This document shows, piece after piece, positions 33,133 through 41,264 of a stretch of DNA of 64,000 nt. The notes under the pieces were generated by a model. That model saw nothing but the letters and a program-made list of their open reading frames with translations, was not told the DNA's origin and did no database searches. Source of the DNA: Mucilaginibacter celer (GTDB lineage Bacteria > Bacteroidota > Bacteroidia > Sphingobacteriales > Sphingobacteriaceae). The position numbers and the translations under genes were made by a program. The stretch lies in contig NZ_CP032869.1 of NCBI RefSeq assembly GCF_003576455.2, positions 2,914,001 through 2,978,000 on the forward strand, given 5' to 3'. The stretch's first letter is position 1. Every line of letters starts with the position of its first letter.

Positions 33133-33741
33133 ATGTATACGCCTAAACATTTTCAGTTAACAGATGAGCAGGAAGCCATCAGCTTTATGCAGCGTTACAG
33201 CTTTGCAACCATCATTACAGCTACTAACGATGTGCCTTTTGCTACCCACATCCCTTTTTTGATTGAAAAGCGCAACGGGAAAATCATTCTCGCTTCGCAC
33301 TTTGCCAAAGCTAACCCGCAGGCAACTGAAATTATCGGAAAAGATGTTTTAGTGATATTTACCGAGCCTCATGCCTATATTTCACCCAAACATTACGAAA
33401 AAGAAACCAACGTACCTACCTGGAATTATATAGCCGTACATGCCTACGGCAAAGCCATAATTTTGCCCGAAGGCGAACAGACCGCCGATTTACTGGCCCG
33501 AATGATAGGTAATTATGAAGCCGATTACCTGGAACAATCGAACGGCTTGCCTAATGAATACAAACAACGTATGATGAAAGGCATTGTAGCATTTGAGATT
33601 GCTGTAGATGATTTACAGGGTAAACAAAAGCTCAGTCAAAACCGGAGTGAACTTGAACGAAAAAATATTATTGAAGCCTTAGCCAAAAGTGGAGATGCTG
33701 TTGAAGCAGAGATAAGCAAATACATGTCTGGCTTAGAGTAA
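33133..33741 (+). CDS. FMN-binding negative transcriptional regulator, PaiB family
   Basis: 202 residues from ATG 33133 (MYTPKHFQLTDEQEA); a TTG at 33097 in the same frame would add an atypical leader and is rejected. Family motifs: MYTPKHF at the start, VPFATHIPFLIE, LASHFAKANPQ, and the VPTWNYIAVHAYGKA block (about residues 108-122), all of the split-barrel flavin-binding fold. In Bacillus PaiB represses sporulation and protease genes next to the acetyltransferase PaiA; in this window a PaiA-like enzyme lies separately at 19732. It follows the arginine operon and converges on the Na+/H+ antiporter gene. Confidence 0.87.
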   Translation: MYTPKHFQLTDEQEAISFMQRYSFATIITATNDVPFATHIPFLIEKRNGKIILASHFAKANPQATEIIGKDVLVIFTEPHAYISPKHYEKETNVPTWNYIAVHAYGKAIILPEGEQTADLLARMIGNYEADYLEQSNGLPNEYKQRMMKGIVAFEIAVDDLQGKQKLSQNRSELERKNIIEALAKSGDAVEAEISKYMSGLE

Positions 33742-33770
33742 TTACTACAATTAAATCTTCGGCAGATTGT

Positions 33771-35018
33771 TTATTCCTGTATTTTTTTGGATGCACTGTT
33801 TATCATTGCATTCAGCGTTAACCCCTGTACAATTACCGAAAATATCACGATAAAATAGCTGCCCGAAAGGATCAGATGCCGATATGGTGTATTGGGCAAT
33901 GATAATGCAAGTGCTATAGAGATCGCTCCCCGTAAGCCCGCCCAGGTCATGATATTGATATTACTGTAATTCACTTTCAATGTTCTCCTTAAAAAGGTAA
34001 GCGGCAGCATAATACTCATCCACCGCGCTATTAACACTATGGCTATCGATAAACTGCCGGTAACCCAGTAATTGTTTACAAATGGCAGGTTAACCAGTTG
34101 CAACCCTATCATCACAAATAATATAGTATTCAGAATTTCATCAACCAGTTTCCAGAATTTTTCGAGTGCTTCGTGCGATTTCTCTTTATTATCCTGGTTA
34201 ATAGACTGACTCCCAGCAAATAATCCTGCCGTAACAACCGATAGCGGTATCGAAAAATCAAGCAGAACGGCCAATACAGATAACCCCATCACCAAAGCCA
34301 GCGAGATCAATACGATAGTCTGAAAATCCTTTACCGAATGCATTAAGCGGTGCGCCAGGTACCCTAATAACGCACCGGCTACAATCCCTCCTATTATTTC
34401 CTTAACAATAAGCATGGTTACTTTAGCCAGTTCTATCTTCTCTTCGCCTACGCGTGCAACTTCTAAAATAATCACAAAAAGGATTAGCCCAATGCTATCA
34501 TTAAACAACGATTCGCCAGAAATAATGGTTTCAAGGTGTGCCGGCAGTTTTGAGTTTTTGATGATGGCAGATACCGCTACAGGATCGGTAGGTGAAATCA
34601 ATGCGCCGAATAGCAGGCAATAAATAAGCGGCATATGAATATGAAAAACAGGAGCTACGTAATAAAACAGCGTTCCGAATGCTGCGGTTGAAATAATTAC
34701 CCCAAGTGTGCTCAACACAAACACAGGCCGCATTTCTTTTTTAAGCTTCCGGCCATCAAGGTTAAACGAACTTGAAAATAACAGGAAACCCAGCAGAATA
34801 TTCAATACCGCTTTTGAAAAATTAATATTCTTGGCCAAAGTGCCCAGGTAATCAGCTATAGACGAATCTACTTTATCTAAAACAAGTATAACTATAGAAG
34901 CAATTGTAGCCAGCAGCACAATACCAATTGTGCCGGGCAACTTTATAAAACGCGCGTTGAGGTATGAAAAAATCGCGCTTACAATAACCAATAAAGCAAT
35001 TACAACAAACAGATCCAT
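33771..35018 (-). CDS. Sodium/proton antiporter, CPA1 (NhaP/NhaK) family
   Basis: 415 residues with about 12 membrane helices. The ion-binding site of the CPA1 class is visible: LLFGALISPTDPVAVSAII (about residues 138-156) and SLFNDSIGLILFVIILEV (the ND motif, about 171-188), followed by TWAGLRGAISIALALSLP near residue 357. It exchanges sodium (or potassium) for protons across the inner membrane, for pH and salt balance. No long cytoplasmic C-terminal regulatory domain is attached. It lies beside an NDH-2 gene on the same strand (42-base gap), so the two may be co-expressed. Confidence 0.92.
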   Translation of the reverse strand: MDLFVVIALLVIVSAIFSYLNARFIKLPGTIGIVLLATIASIVILVLDKVDSSIADYLGTLAKNINFSKAVLNILLGFLLFSSSFNLDGRKLKKEMRPVFVLSTLGVIISTAAFGTLFYYVAPVFHIHMPLIYCLLFGALISPTDPVAVSAIIKNSKLPAHLETIISGESLFNDSIGLILFVIILEVARVGEEKIELAKVTMLIVKEIIGGIVAGALLGYLAHRLMHSVKDFQTIVLISLALVMGLSVLAVLLDFSIPLSVVTAGLFAGSQSINQDNKEKSHEALEKFWKLVDEILNTILFVMIGLQLVNLPFVNNYWVTGSLSIAIVLIARWMSIMLPLTFLRRTLKVNYSNINIMTWAGLRGAISIALALSLPNTPYRHLILSGSYFIVIFSVIVQGLTLNAMINSASKKIQE

Positions 35019-35060
35019 AAATACTTATCAATAAGGATTTATGCGGATTATTGTTTGCCG

Positions 35061-36359
35061 TTATCTCACTTCGGGATTGGTTTTGCGGGTTTCGGTATCA
35101 AACTGGCGTACAATAAGCCTGTTGTCGCTGTTTTTGGTAAAATAGTTAATGGCCCAGCTAAAAAAGATAATACCCTTGTTTGTAAATCCAGCTAACGACA
35201 TGATGTGCACCAGGCCCCAAACCAGCCACGCAAAAAAGCCCTGGAAATGAAGTTTTCCTAAATCGGCAACCGCTTTATTACGCCCGATGGTTGCAAGTGA
35301 ACCTTTATCTTTGTATTTAAATGGCACCAGCGGCTTACGTTCAAACATGCGGTAAACATTTTCGCCCAGGTTTTGCCCTTGCTGAATAGCTACCGGTGCT
35401 ACACCGGGATGCCCGTTGGGGAATTCATCAGTAATCATCGCAGCTACATCGCCTATGGCGTAGATATTTTCATAACCTTTTACTTTGTTATATTCATCAA
35501 CCAGGATCCGGTTACCACGGGCTATGTTTTCGGCAGGGATGCCTTCCGGGATTTCTCCTTTTACTCCGGCAGCCCAAAGCACATTGCGGGTAAGTATGGT
35601 GGTGCCATTATCTATTTTAAGCAGATAACCGTTATAACTCTCCACATGCACGCTGTTGTAAATGGTTACATCCATATCCTGCAAAAACTGTTTGGCTTTT
35701 GCACTGGCTTTTGGCGAAAAGGCTGCAAGTAACTCGGCCTTACCTTCTACCAGGTATACCTTCATGCTGTGTTTGCGCAGACCATGATAATCCTTCATCA
35801 AAATAAGTTCCCGCATCTCGGCCAGCGCGCCCGATAGTTCAACGCCTGTAGGGCCACCTCCTACTACCACAAAGGTCATTAACGCGGCTTTCTCTTCAGG
35901 ATCTTTTGATACCAGCGACATTTCCAGGTTTTGCAGAATCAGGCTCCGGAGGTTTAATGCTTCGGGGATATTTTTCATCGGCATGGCAAAATGTTCAATT
36001 TCCTTATTGCCGAAGAAATTGGTGTTGGAGCCGGTGGCTATCGCGAGGTAATCATAATAAATTGTGCCTATATCGGTATCCAGCGTATTGCTTTCCGGGT
36101 TGATCTTCTTTACATCGGCAAGTGCAAACCTGAAATTCTTTTGCCTGGTGAAAATCCTCCGCAACGGAAAGCCAATCGAATCGGCGGCGATGGCACCGCC
36201 GGCCACCTGGTAAAGCAGTGGTTGAAAAGTGTGATAATTATGCTTATCAATCATCAGCACATCAACAGGTGCGTTTTTTAATTTTTTAGCTAACTGAATG
36301 CCCCCAAATCCTCCGCCAATAATTGCTACGCGCGGCCTGGTATTCTTTTTTTGCTCCAT
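35061..36359 (-). CDS. Type II NADH dehydrogenase (NDH-2)
   Basis: 432 residues from the ATG at 36359 (MEQKKNTRPRVAIIGGGFGG); the frame is open 21 codons upstream but the extra part is not family-like. Two nucleotide-binding motifs: VAIIGGGFGGIQLAKKL (FAD) and FVVVGGGPTGVELSGALAEM (NADH), with LLYQVAGGA after the first and YAIGDVAA near residue 320. The C-terminal part has hydrophobic and amphipathic segments (WLVWGLVHIMSLAGF) that hold the protein on the inner face of the membrane. It passes electrons from NADH to quinone without pumping protons. It lies upstream of the antiporter gene and divergent from argB. Confidence 0.92.
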   Translation of the reverse strand: MEQKKNTRPRVAIIGGGFGGIQLAKKLKNAPVDVLMIDKHNYHTFQPLLYQVAGGAIAADSIGFPLRRIFTRQKNFRFALADVKKINPESNTLDTDIGTIYYDYLAIATGSNTNFFGNKEIEHFAMPMKNIPEALNLRSLILQNLEMSLVSKDPEEKAALMTFVVVGGGPTGVELSGALAEMRELILMKDYHGLRKHSMKVYLVEGKAELLAAFSPKASAKAKQFLQDMDVTIYNSVHVESYNGYLLKIDNGTTILTRNVLWAAGVKGEIPEGIPAENIARGNRILVDEYNKVKGYENIYAIGDVAAMITDEFPNGHPGVAPVAIQQGQNLGENVYRMFERKPLVPFKYKDKGSLATIGRNKAVADLGKLHFQGFFAWLVWGLVHIMSLAGFTNKGIIFFSWAINYFTKNSDNRLIVRQFDTETRKTNPEVR

Positions 36360-36563
36360 AGATAGGTATAAGCAAGGATGATGCCTTAATTTTTCCAATA
36401 ATACTAAATCTTTCATTATCAAATTGTAAAGTCGGCACCAAACAACGCCTGCTCATTTTTGTATCATTTTTTTAACAAACACACTATAATTTTTTAATTT
36501 TAGATGCTTTTCTACTAAAAAAAGCAGAGATTTACTAAAAATATAGCTATATTAACAACAGTG

Positions 36564-37409
36564 ATGGGTAAAATTGATACAGATCATATCAAAATGGGTA
36601 AATTAACATCCAATAACAGCCTTTATATAATCAAAATTGGAGGAAACGTTATTGATAACTCCGAAAATCTGTATCATTTTTTAAAAGACTTTGAAGCACT
36701 TAAAGGCTATAAAATACTGGTACACGGCGGTGGAAAAGTAGCTACGCAAATGGCCGAAGATTTGGGCGTCGAATCAAAAATGGTTGATGGTCGCCGCATT
36801 ACCGATATCGAAACCCTGCGTGTGGTTACCATGGTTTATGGCGGGCTCATTAATAAAAACATTGTAGCGCAGTTACAGCGTTTTGGCAATAATGCCATAG
36901 GCTTAACGGGTGCCGATGGTAATTTTATAAAAGCGGTAAAACGACCTGTAAAAACAATCGATTATGGTTTTGTAGGTGATATTGTACCTGATTCCATCAA
37001 CCCGCAAAACATAAGCAAGCTGATGGAAGCCGGTTTTACACCTGTTTTTTGCGCCATAACACACGATGGTGAAGGGCAGCTATTAAACACCAACGCAGAT
37101 ACTATTGCATCAGCATTGGCGGTATCGTTATCGGGATTGTACGACACCACCCTGATATATTGTTTCGAGAAAAAAGGCGTGTTAAAAGACATTAACGATG
37201 AGGAATCGCTGATTGGCGAAATAGATCCGCAGCGTTACGAGGAATTAAAAACAGAAAAGATAATACACAGCGGCATGCTGCCCAAGCTTGACAATGCCTT
37301 TACCGCTATTGCCTGCGGCGTAAAAGCGGTAATTATAGGCAAATCGGACGATTTGGGGCAGCTAAAGGATAACAAACCATTTGGAACACGTTTAACAAAA
37401 AACGCATGA
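36564..37409 (+). CDS. argB: Acetylglutamate (N-acylglutamate) kinase
   Basis: 281 residues from ATG 36564; a GTG at 36561 and a later ATG at 36594 (MGKLTSNNS) are alternatives. Amino-acid kinase fold: LYIIKIGGNVIDN at about residues 20-32, VHGGGKVATQMAEDLG, and NADTIASALAVSLSG. It phosphorylates the acylated glutamate, the step before ArgC. It lacks the extra N-terminal helix of arginine-inhibited kinases, so feedback control by arginine may be absent or different. It overlaps proC by 4 bases (ATGA), so the two are co-translated. It lies 3.5 kb from the rest of the arginine genes. Confidence 0.95.
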   Translation: MGKIDTDHIKMGKLTSNNSLYIIKIGGNVIDNSENLYHFLKDFEALKGYKILVHGGGKVATQMAEDLGVESKMVDGRRITDIETLRVVTMVYGGLINKNIVAQLQRFGNNAIGLTGADGNFIKAVKRPVKTIDYGFVGDIVPDSINPQNISKLMEAGFTPVFCAITHDGEGQLLNTNADTIASALAVSLSGLYDTTLIYCFEKKGVLKDINDEESLIGEIDPQRYEELKTEKIIHSGMLPKLDNAFTAIACGVKAVIIGKSDDLGQLKDNKPFGTRLTKNA

Positions 37410-38221
37410 ACTCACAACAGCACATTTCAATATTAGGCTCTGGTAACATAGGCCTCTCATTAGCCAAAGGTTTAGTTAAGGCAGGAATTTGCAAACCCCA
37501 GCAAATCTCCCTTACCCGCCGTAATGTTGCCGCCCTTAGCCAATATGCCGAGCAAGGGTATCATGTATCTGATAATAACCTGCGTGCCGTACGCAAAGCC
37601 GATATCGTTGTACTGGCCGTACTACCCCAGCAATTAAACAAACTCCTTGATGAAATAAAGCCACAACTAAAACCGGATAAGCAACTGCTAATTTCGGTGA
37701 TATCAGGAGTTAGCTGTGCCGATATCCGCCAGCACCTCGATTTAAACGTGCAGATTATCAGGGCTATGCCAAATACGGCCATTGCCATCGGGCATTCAAT
37801 GACCTGTATCGCTACAGATAACGGCACCAACAAAAACATCAACATGACCAAATCATTGTTTGATACCGTTGGCGTTACCATCCAGATTAACGAAGAACTC
37901 ATGACATCGGCCACTGCCCTGTGCGCCTGTGGCATAGCTTTCTTTTTAAGATCTATCCGCGCGGCATCGCAAGGTGGTACTGAGATTGGCTTCCACGCGC
38001 ATGATGCATTGAAAATGGCTGCACAAACTGCCAAAGGTGCTGCAGACCTCTTGTTGCAACTCGCATCGCACCCTGAGCAGGAAATTGATAAAGTAACATC
38101 ACCAAGTGGCTGTACCATTGCGGGCTTAAACGAGATGGAGCACCATGGTTTCAGTTCGGCCATGATCAAGGGTATCCGTTTATCAGCAGAGAAAGCAGGC
38201 GACTTGTACAAAAAGGATTGA
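37406..38221 (+). CDS. proC: Pyrroline-5-carboxylate reductase
   Basis: 271 residues. Reduces pyrroline-5-carboxylate to proline with NAD(P)H. Rossmann start ISILGSGNIGLSLAKGL (about residues 8-24), VVLAVLPQQL, the conserved RAMPNTAIAIG (about residues 120-130), and near the end SPSGCTIAGLNEMEHHGF (about residues 232-249), the P5CR signature. It is fused in expression to argB, linking proline and arginine synthesis, which share glutamate as precursor. Confidence 0.94.
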   Translation: MNSQQHISILGSGNIGLSLAKGLVKAGICKPQQISLTRRNVAALSQYAEQGYHVSDNNLRAVRKADIVVLAVLPQQLNKLLDEIKPQLKPDKQLLISVISGVSCADIRQHLDLNVQIIRAMPNTAIAIGHSMTCIATDNGTNKNINMTKSLFDTVGVTIQINEELMTSATALCACGIAFFLRSIRAASQGGTEIGFHAHDALKMAAQTAKGAADLLLQLASHPEQEIDKVTSPSGCTIAGLNEMEHHGFSSAMIKGIRLSAEKAGDLYKKD

Positions 38222-38435
38222 TATATTAGCTTAAAGCAGAAGGCCAAAAGCGGAAAGCCTGACAATTCAAACAAAATCGATAACAGCAAAATCATTATAT
38301 TCGACCGTTTTGATACCAAAGGAATCAAAATGAGATACTTTTAAACAACAGTAAAACGACAAGTTATTAGCAATCAGCACCATAATTACGGTGGCATAAT
38401 AATAGCATTTTGCATGTTGAACTTTCAATTATAAA

Positions 38436-39812
38436 ATGTTAACAGTAGAAAAAATTGGCGGTACATCCATGACCGCTTTGGGCGATGTGATCAAAAACAT
38501 CATCCAGTTTGAACGCAGCGGCGATGAGCTTTACAACCGCATATTTGTAGTATCAGCCTTTTCGGGAGTAACCAACCTCCTGCTCGAAAATAAGAAAACC
38601 GGCGCACCCGGTGTTTACCACAAGCTGGCCACTTATAAAGATTTCCATCCCCTGCTTAAGCAGCTTATTGTTAAGTTAAAGCAACTCAATAAAAACTACG
38701 AAAGCCTTGGCCTTAACCTAATCGAAGCCGATAAGTTTATCGAAACCCGCATTAAAGACGCGCAAACTTATCTCGAAAACCTGGCCAACATCCTGGCATC
38801 AGGCTATGTAGGTAAAGAAGGTATTTTACAGGCCGCCCGCGAGATCCTGGCATCTATTGGTGAAAGCCACTCGGCTTTTAATTTTACCAATATTCTGCAA
38901 AACATGGGTATCAATGCCACGTTCATCGACCTGAGCGGCTTTCACGATCACCGCGCCCTAACTATCGATCAGCGGATCAGGAAGGATCTTGCCCATATCG
39001 ATTTTTCAAAAACCATTACCATCGTTACCGGCTACGCCAAAGGTACCGAAGGTATTATGCGCGAGTTTGACCGTGGTTATTCTGAAGTTACCTTTAGCAA
39101 AATAGCTGTAGCTGTAAAACCTCAGGAAGCCATCATCCACAAAGAATACCACTTGTGTACTGCCGATCCGCAGTTGGTTGGCGTTGAAAATTGTTTCCCG
39201 GTAGGTAATACCAATTATGATGTTGCCGATCAGCTGGCTGATGTGGGTATGGAGGCTATTCACCCTAAAGCCTCAAAACCGCTTGAGATAAATGATATCG
39301 ACCTGAGGATCAAAAACACCTTCCAGCCAGAACACCCCGGCACGCTCATTACCCGCGAATATATATGCGATACTAAACGCGTTGAAGTAATAACCGGTAC
39401 CGACAAAGTGGTTATGATTGATATCTACGATCCATCAATGGTAGGCAACGTGGGTACCGATTTCCATATTATGCAGCTGTTTTACAAGTACGGCGTGAGC
39501 TACAGCTTTAAGGCTACCAGCGCAAACAGTATCTCGATTGTTATTTGGGAGAAAGACTATAACAAAAAACTGATTGCCGAGCTGGAAGATAATTACGAAA
39601 AGGTTGCTGTTGAAAAAATGGCTATGGTTTGCCTCATCGGTTCAAATATGGATCAGCCGGGCTTATTGGCCAAATCAGCGACTGCCCTGGCCCAAAATGG
39701 TATTAATATCCGGAGCTGCGGTTTCGCCCTGAGGATGGTAAACATCCAGTTTTTAGTGGCCCGCGAAGATTTTAACGAAGCTATCCGCGCGTTGAACAAA
39801 GCGATGTGTTAG
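38436..39812 (+). CDS. Aspartate kinase with C-terminal ACT domains
   Basis: 458 residues. Kinase region residues 1 to about 310 starting VEKIGGTSMTALGD; then two ACT-type domains (VVMIDIYDPSMVGNVGTDFHIM and MVCLIGSNMDQPGLLAKSATALAQNGINI, about 330-458). Most aspartate kinases start with KFGGTSV; the VEKIGGTSM form is that seen in the aspartate kinases of ectoine clusters and some others. It makes aspartyl phosphate for lysine, threonine and methionine. The gap to proC is 214 bases with no obvious leader frame, so it probably has its own promoter. No ectoine genes are present. Confidence 0.9.
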   Translation: MLTVEKIGGTSMTALGDVIKNIIQFERSGDELYNRIFVVSAFSGVTNLLLENKKTGAPGVYHKLATYKDFHPLLKQLIVKLKQLNKNYESLGLNLIEADKFIETRIKDAQTYLENLANILASGYVGKEGILQAAREILASIGESHSAFNFTNILQNMGINATFIDLSGFHDHRALTIDQRIRKDLAHIDFSKTITIVTGYAKGTEGIMREFDRGYSEVTFSKIAVAVKPQEAIIHKEYHLCTADPQLVGVENCFPVGNTNYDVADQLADVGMEAIHPKASKPLEINDIDLRIKNTFQPEHPGTLITREYICDTKRVEVITGTDKVVMIDIYDPSMVGNVGTDFHIMQLFYKYGVSYSFKATSANSISIVIWEKDYNKKLIAELEDNYEKVAVEKMAMVCLIGSNMDQPGLLAKSATALAQNGINIRSCGFALRMVNIQFLVAREDFNEAIRALNKAMC

Positions 39813-39841
39813 GTTGAGGTGAAAGGTGAAAGCTTAAAGGT

Positions 39842-39882
39842 AAAAGGTTAGTTGCAGCAAGTAACTAACCTTTTATTTTTTA
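39842..39882 (+). terminator. Intrinsic terminator after the aspartate kinase gene
   Basis: AAAAGGTTAGTT (39842-39853), a 9-base loop, AACTAACCTTTT (39863-39874), then ATTTTTT. A perfect 12-base stem with a T-run. Confidence 0.88.
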
Positions 39883-39911
39883 AATTAGCGCTGTTATCCT
39901 AAACTATCCTA

Positions 39912-41252
39912 ATGTCTGATACCATTACATACCAATATAACCAGCTATCATCATTAAGCAAAGTTGACAACAACGATCAGTTGTTTTTGGCCAACTACAG
40001 CGAGGTGCAGAAAAAAGATGCATCCTGCTTTTTTTGGGGCAGGCTTACTGATCCTTATGTAGTTTCGCGCTGCCTGCTTACGCTTTCAAACGTTGTAAAA
40101 TCAAGTTTCAGTTTATCACCATTTGATTTTATGATGATGAAAGACCCGATTGTAACCGCAGGTAACGAAAAGATCAGGTTTGAAGGCTTTTCGCATTGTG
40201 CAGGCGTTTATGCCCGCGTTGATGTGTTAGGTGATGGGCACGATGGCGAGTTTTTGGAAAACGGCACCACTAACGTCGATTTTAATCAGCCCATGTTATC
40301 GGCTTTGAGCAGCGTTCGCCGAAATGAGGAAGTGTTGCTGTCTATAGGCAAAAAAGAAGTCGCATTACACCGCGATGAAGGCAAAATAGTGGAGCGTAAG
40401 GTACCTTTGCCAACTAAATGGATAAAGGGCTTAACCAGCGTACAGGTGTTCCTTTCCGAATCGGAACATACCTACAAATTTAACCGCCTGCAGGCCATCC
40501 AGCTATTTAAAACCATCCCGACAGGAAAACCCAAAACAGATTATTATTTACTGTTGCGGGGCGGAAAACCGATGTTTTCGCCGGTACAAGCCGCAAATGC
40601 CATAACAGTTGGCGGGGTTCACCGCCTTAAATTAATTGAACCATTATTGCTTATAGCCGATCAACTGCAGGTTTTTGCTCATAAAGATCAGCAATCAACC
40701 ACCTGGCAGGTTTATATCGGCGCGGTACGGTTTAGTCTTTCCATATCGAGGGATGCCTGGCGGGGATTTTCCGGCGAAGGCGCAGCGCTCGAATCGCTGA
40801 TAGAAGATGTGCCCGAAAACTGGGTAGAACTGATGGATAGTTACAGCTATGCTAACCAGGAATTTAATCCTACCCTGCTTGCTGTAAACGAAGGGATAGA
40901 TCTAAAAAAAGTGGAGAATTTAACCGGAAGGCTCTCGGCTATAGGTTTGCTGGGGTTTGATTTGGATGATAACAATTTCTTTTACCGTCGTTTGCCTTTT
41001 AAAACCAGCCGCATCCTCACATTAAACCCACGCTTGAAGGATGCCGAAAAGCTGCTTGCTGAAGGAAAAGTACGGATCAAGTCAAATACCGGTAGCCGGG
41101 TAGAGGCCGAAGTTGAGGGAAGCGGTGTACACCACATGGTTTTATTGGAGAATGATCAGGATCGTTGTACCTGCATGTGGTTCAGCAAAAACCAGGGCGA
41201 GCGTGGTGTTTGCAAACATATTTTGGCGGTGAAAAAATTATTGGCCCGATAA
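39912..41252 (+). CDS. SWIM zinc-finger protein
   Basis: 446 residues. The C-terminus carries the SWIM pattern CxCx(n)CxH: CTCMWFSKNQGERGVCKH (about residues 421-438), a zinc site thought to bind DNA or protein. The long N-terminal part (about 1-400) is not a domain I know; it has ordinary, water-soluble composition and no signal peptide. It is followed after 12 bases by a 971-residue DUF6493-like protein, the partner it is usually seen with. I recall similar pairs lying near MoxR-type AAA and VWA-domain genes in other bacteria; none is present here. The cellular role is unknown. Confidence 0.82.
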   Translation: MSDTITYQYNQLSSLSKVDNNDQLFLANYSEVQKKDASCFFWGRLTDPYVVSRCLLTLSNVVKSSFSLSPFDFMMMKDPIVTAGNEKIRFEGFSHCAGVYARVDVLGDGHDGEFLENGTTNVDFNQPMLSALSSVRRNEEVLLSIGKKEVALHRDEGKIVERKVPLPTKWIKGLTSVQVFLSESEHTYKFNRLQAIQLFKTIPTGKPKTDYYLLLRGGKPMFSPVQAANAITVGGVHRLKLIEPLLLIADQLQVFAHKDQQSTTWQVYIGAVRFSLSISRDAWRGFSGEGAALESLIEDVPENWVELMDSYSYANQEFNPTLLAVNEGIDLKKVENLTGRLSAIGLLGFDLDDNNFFYRRLPFKTSRILTLNPRLKDAEKLLAEGKVRIKSNTGSRVEAEVEGSGVHHMVLLENDQDRCTCMWFSKNQGERGVCKHILAVKKLLAR

Positions 41253-41264
41253 GCTTTTATTGAT

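Noticed and set aside
37561..38328. 255-codon open frame on the minus strand over proC
   Set aside because: proC on the plus strand has all its motifs; the antisense frame is of low-complexity, unrecognisable composition.
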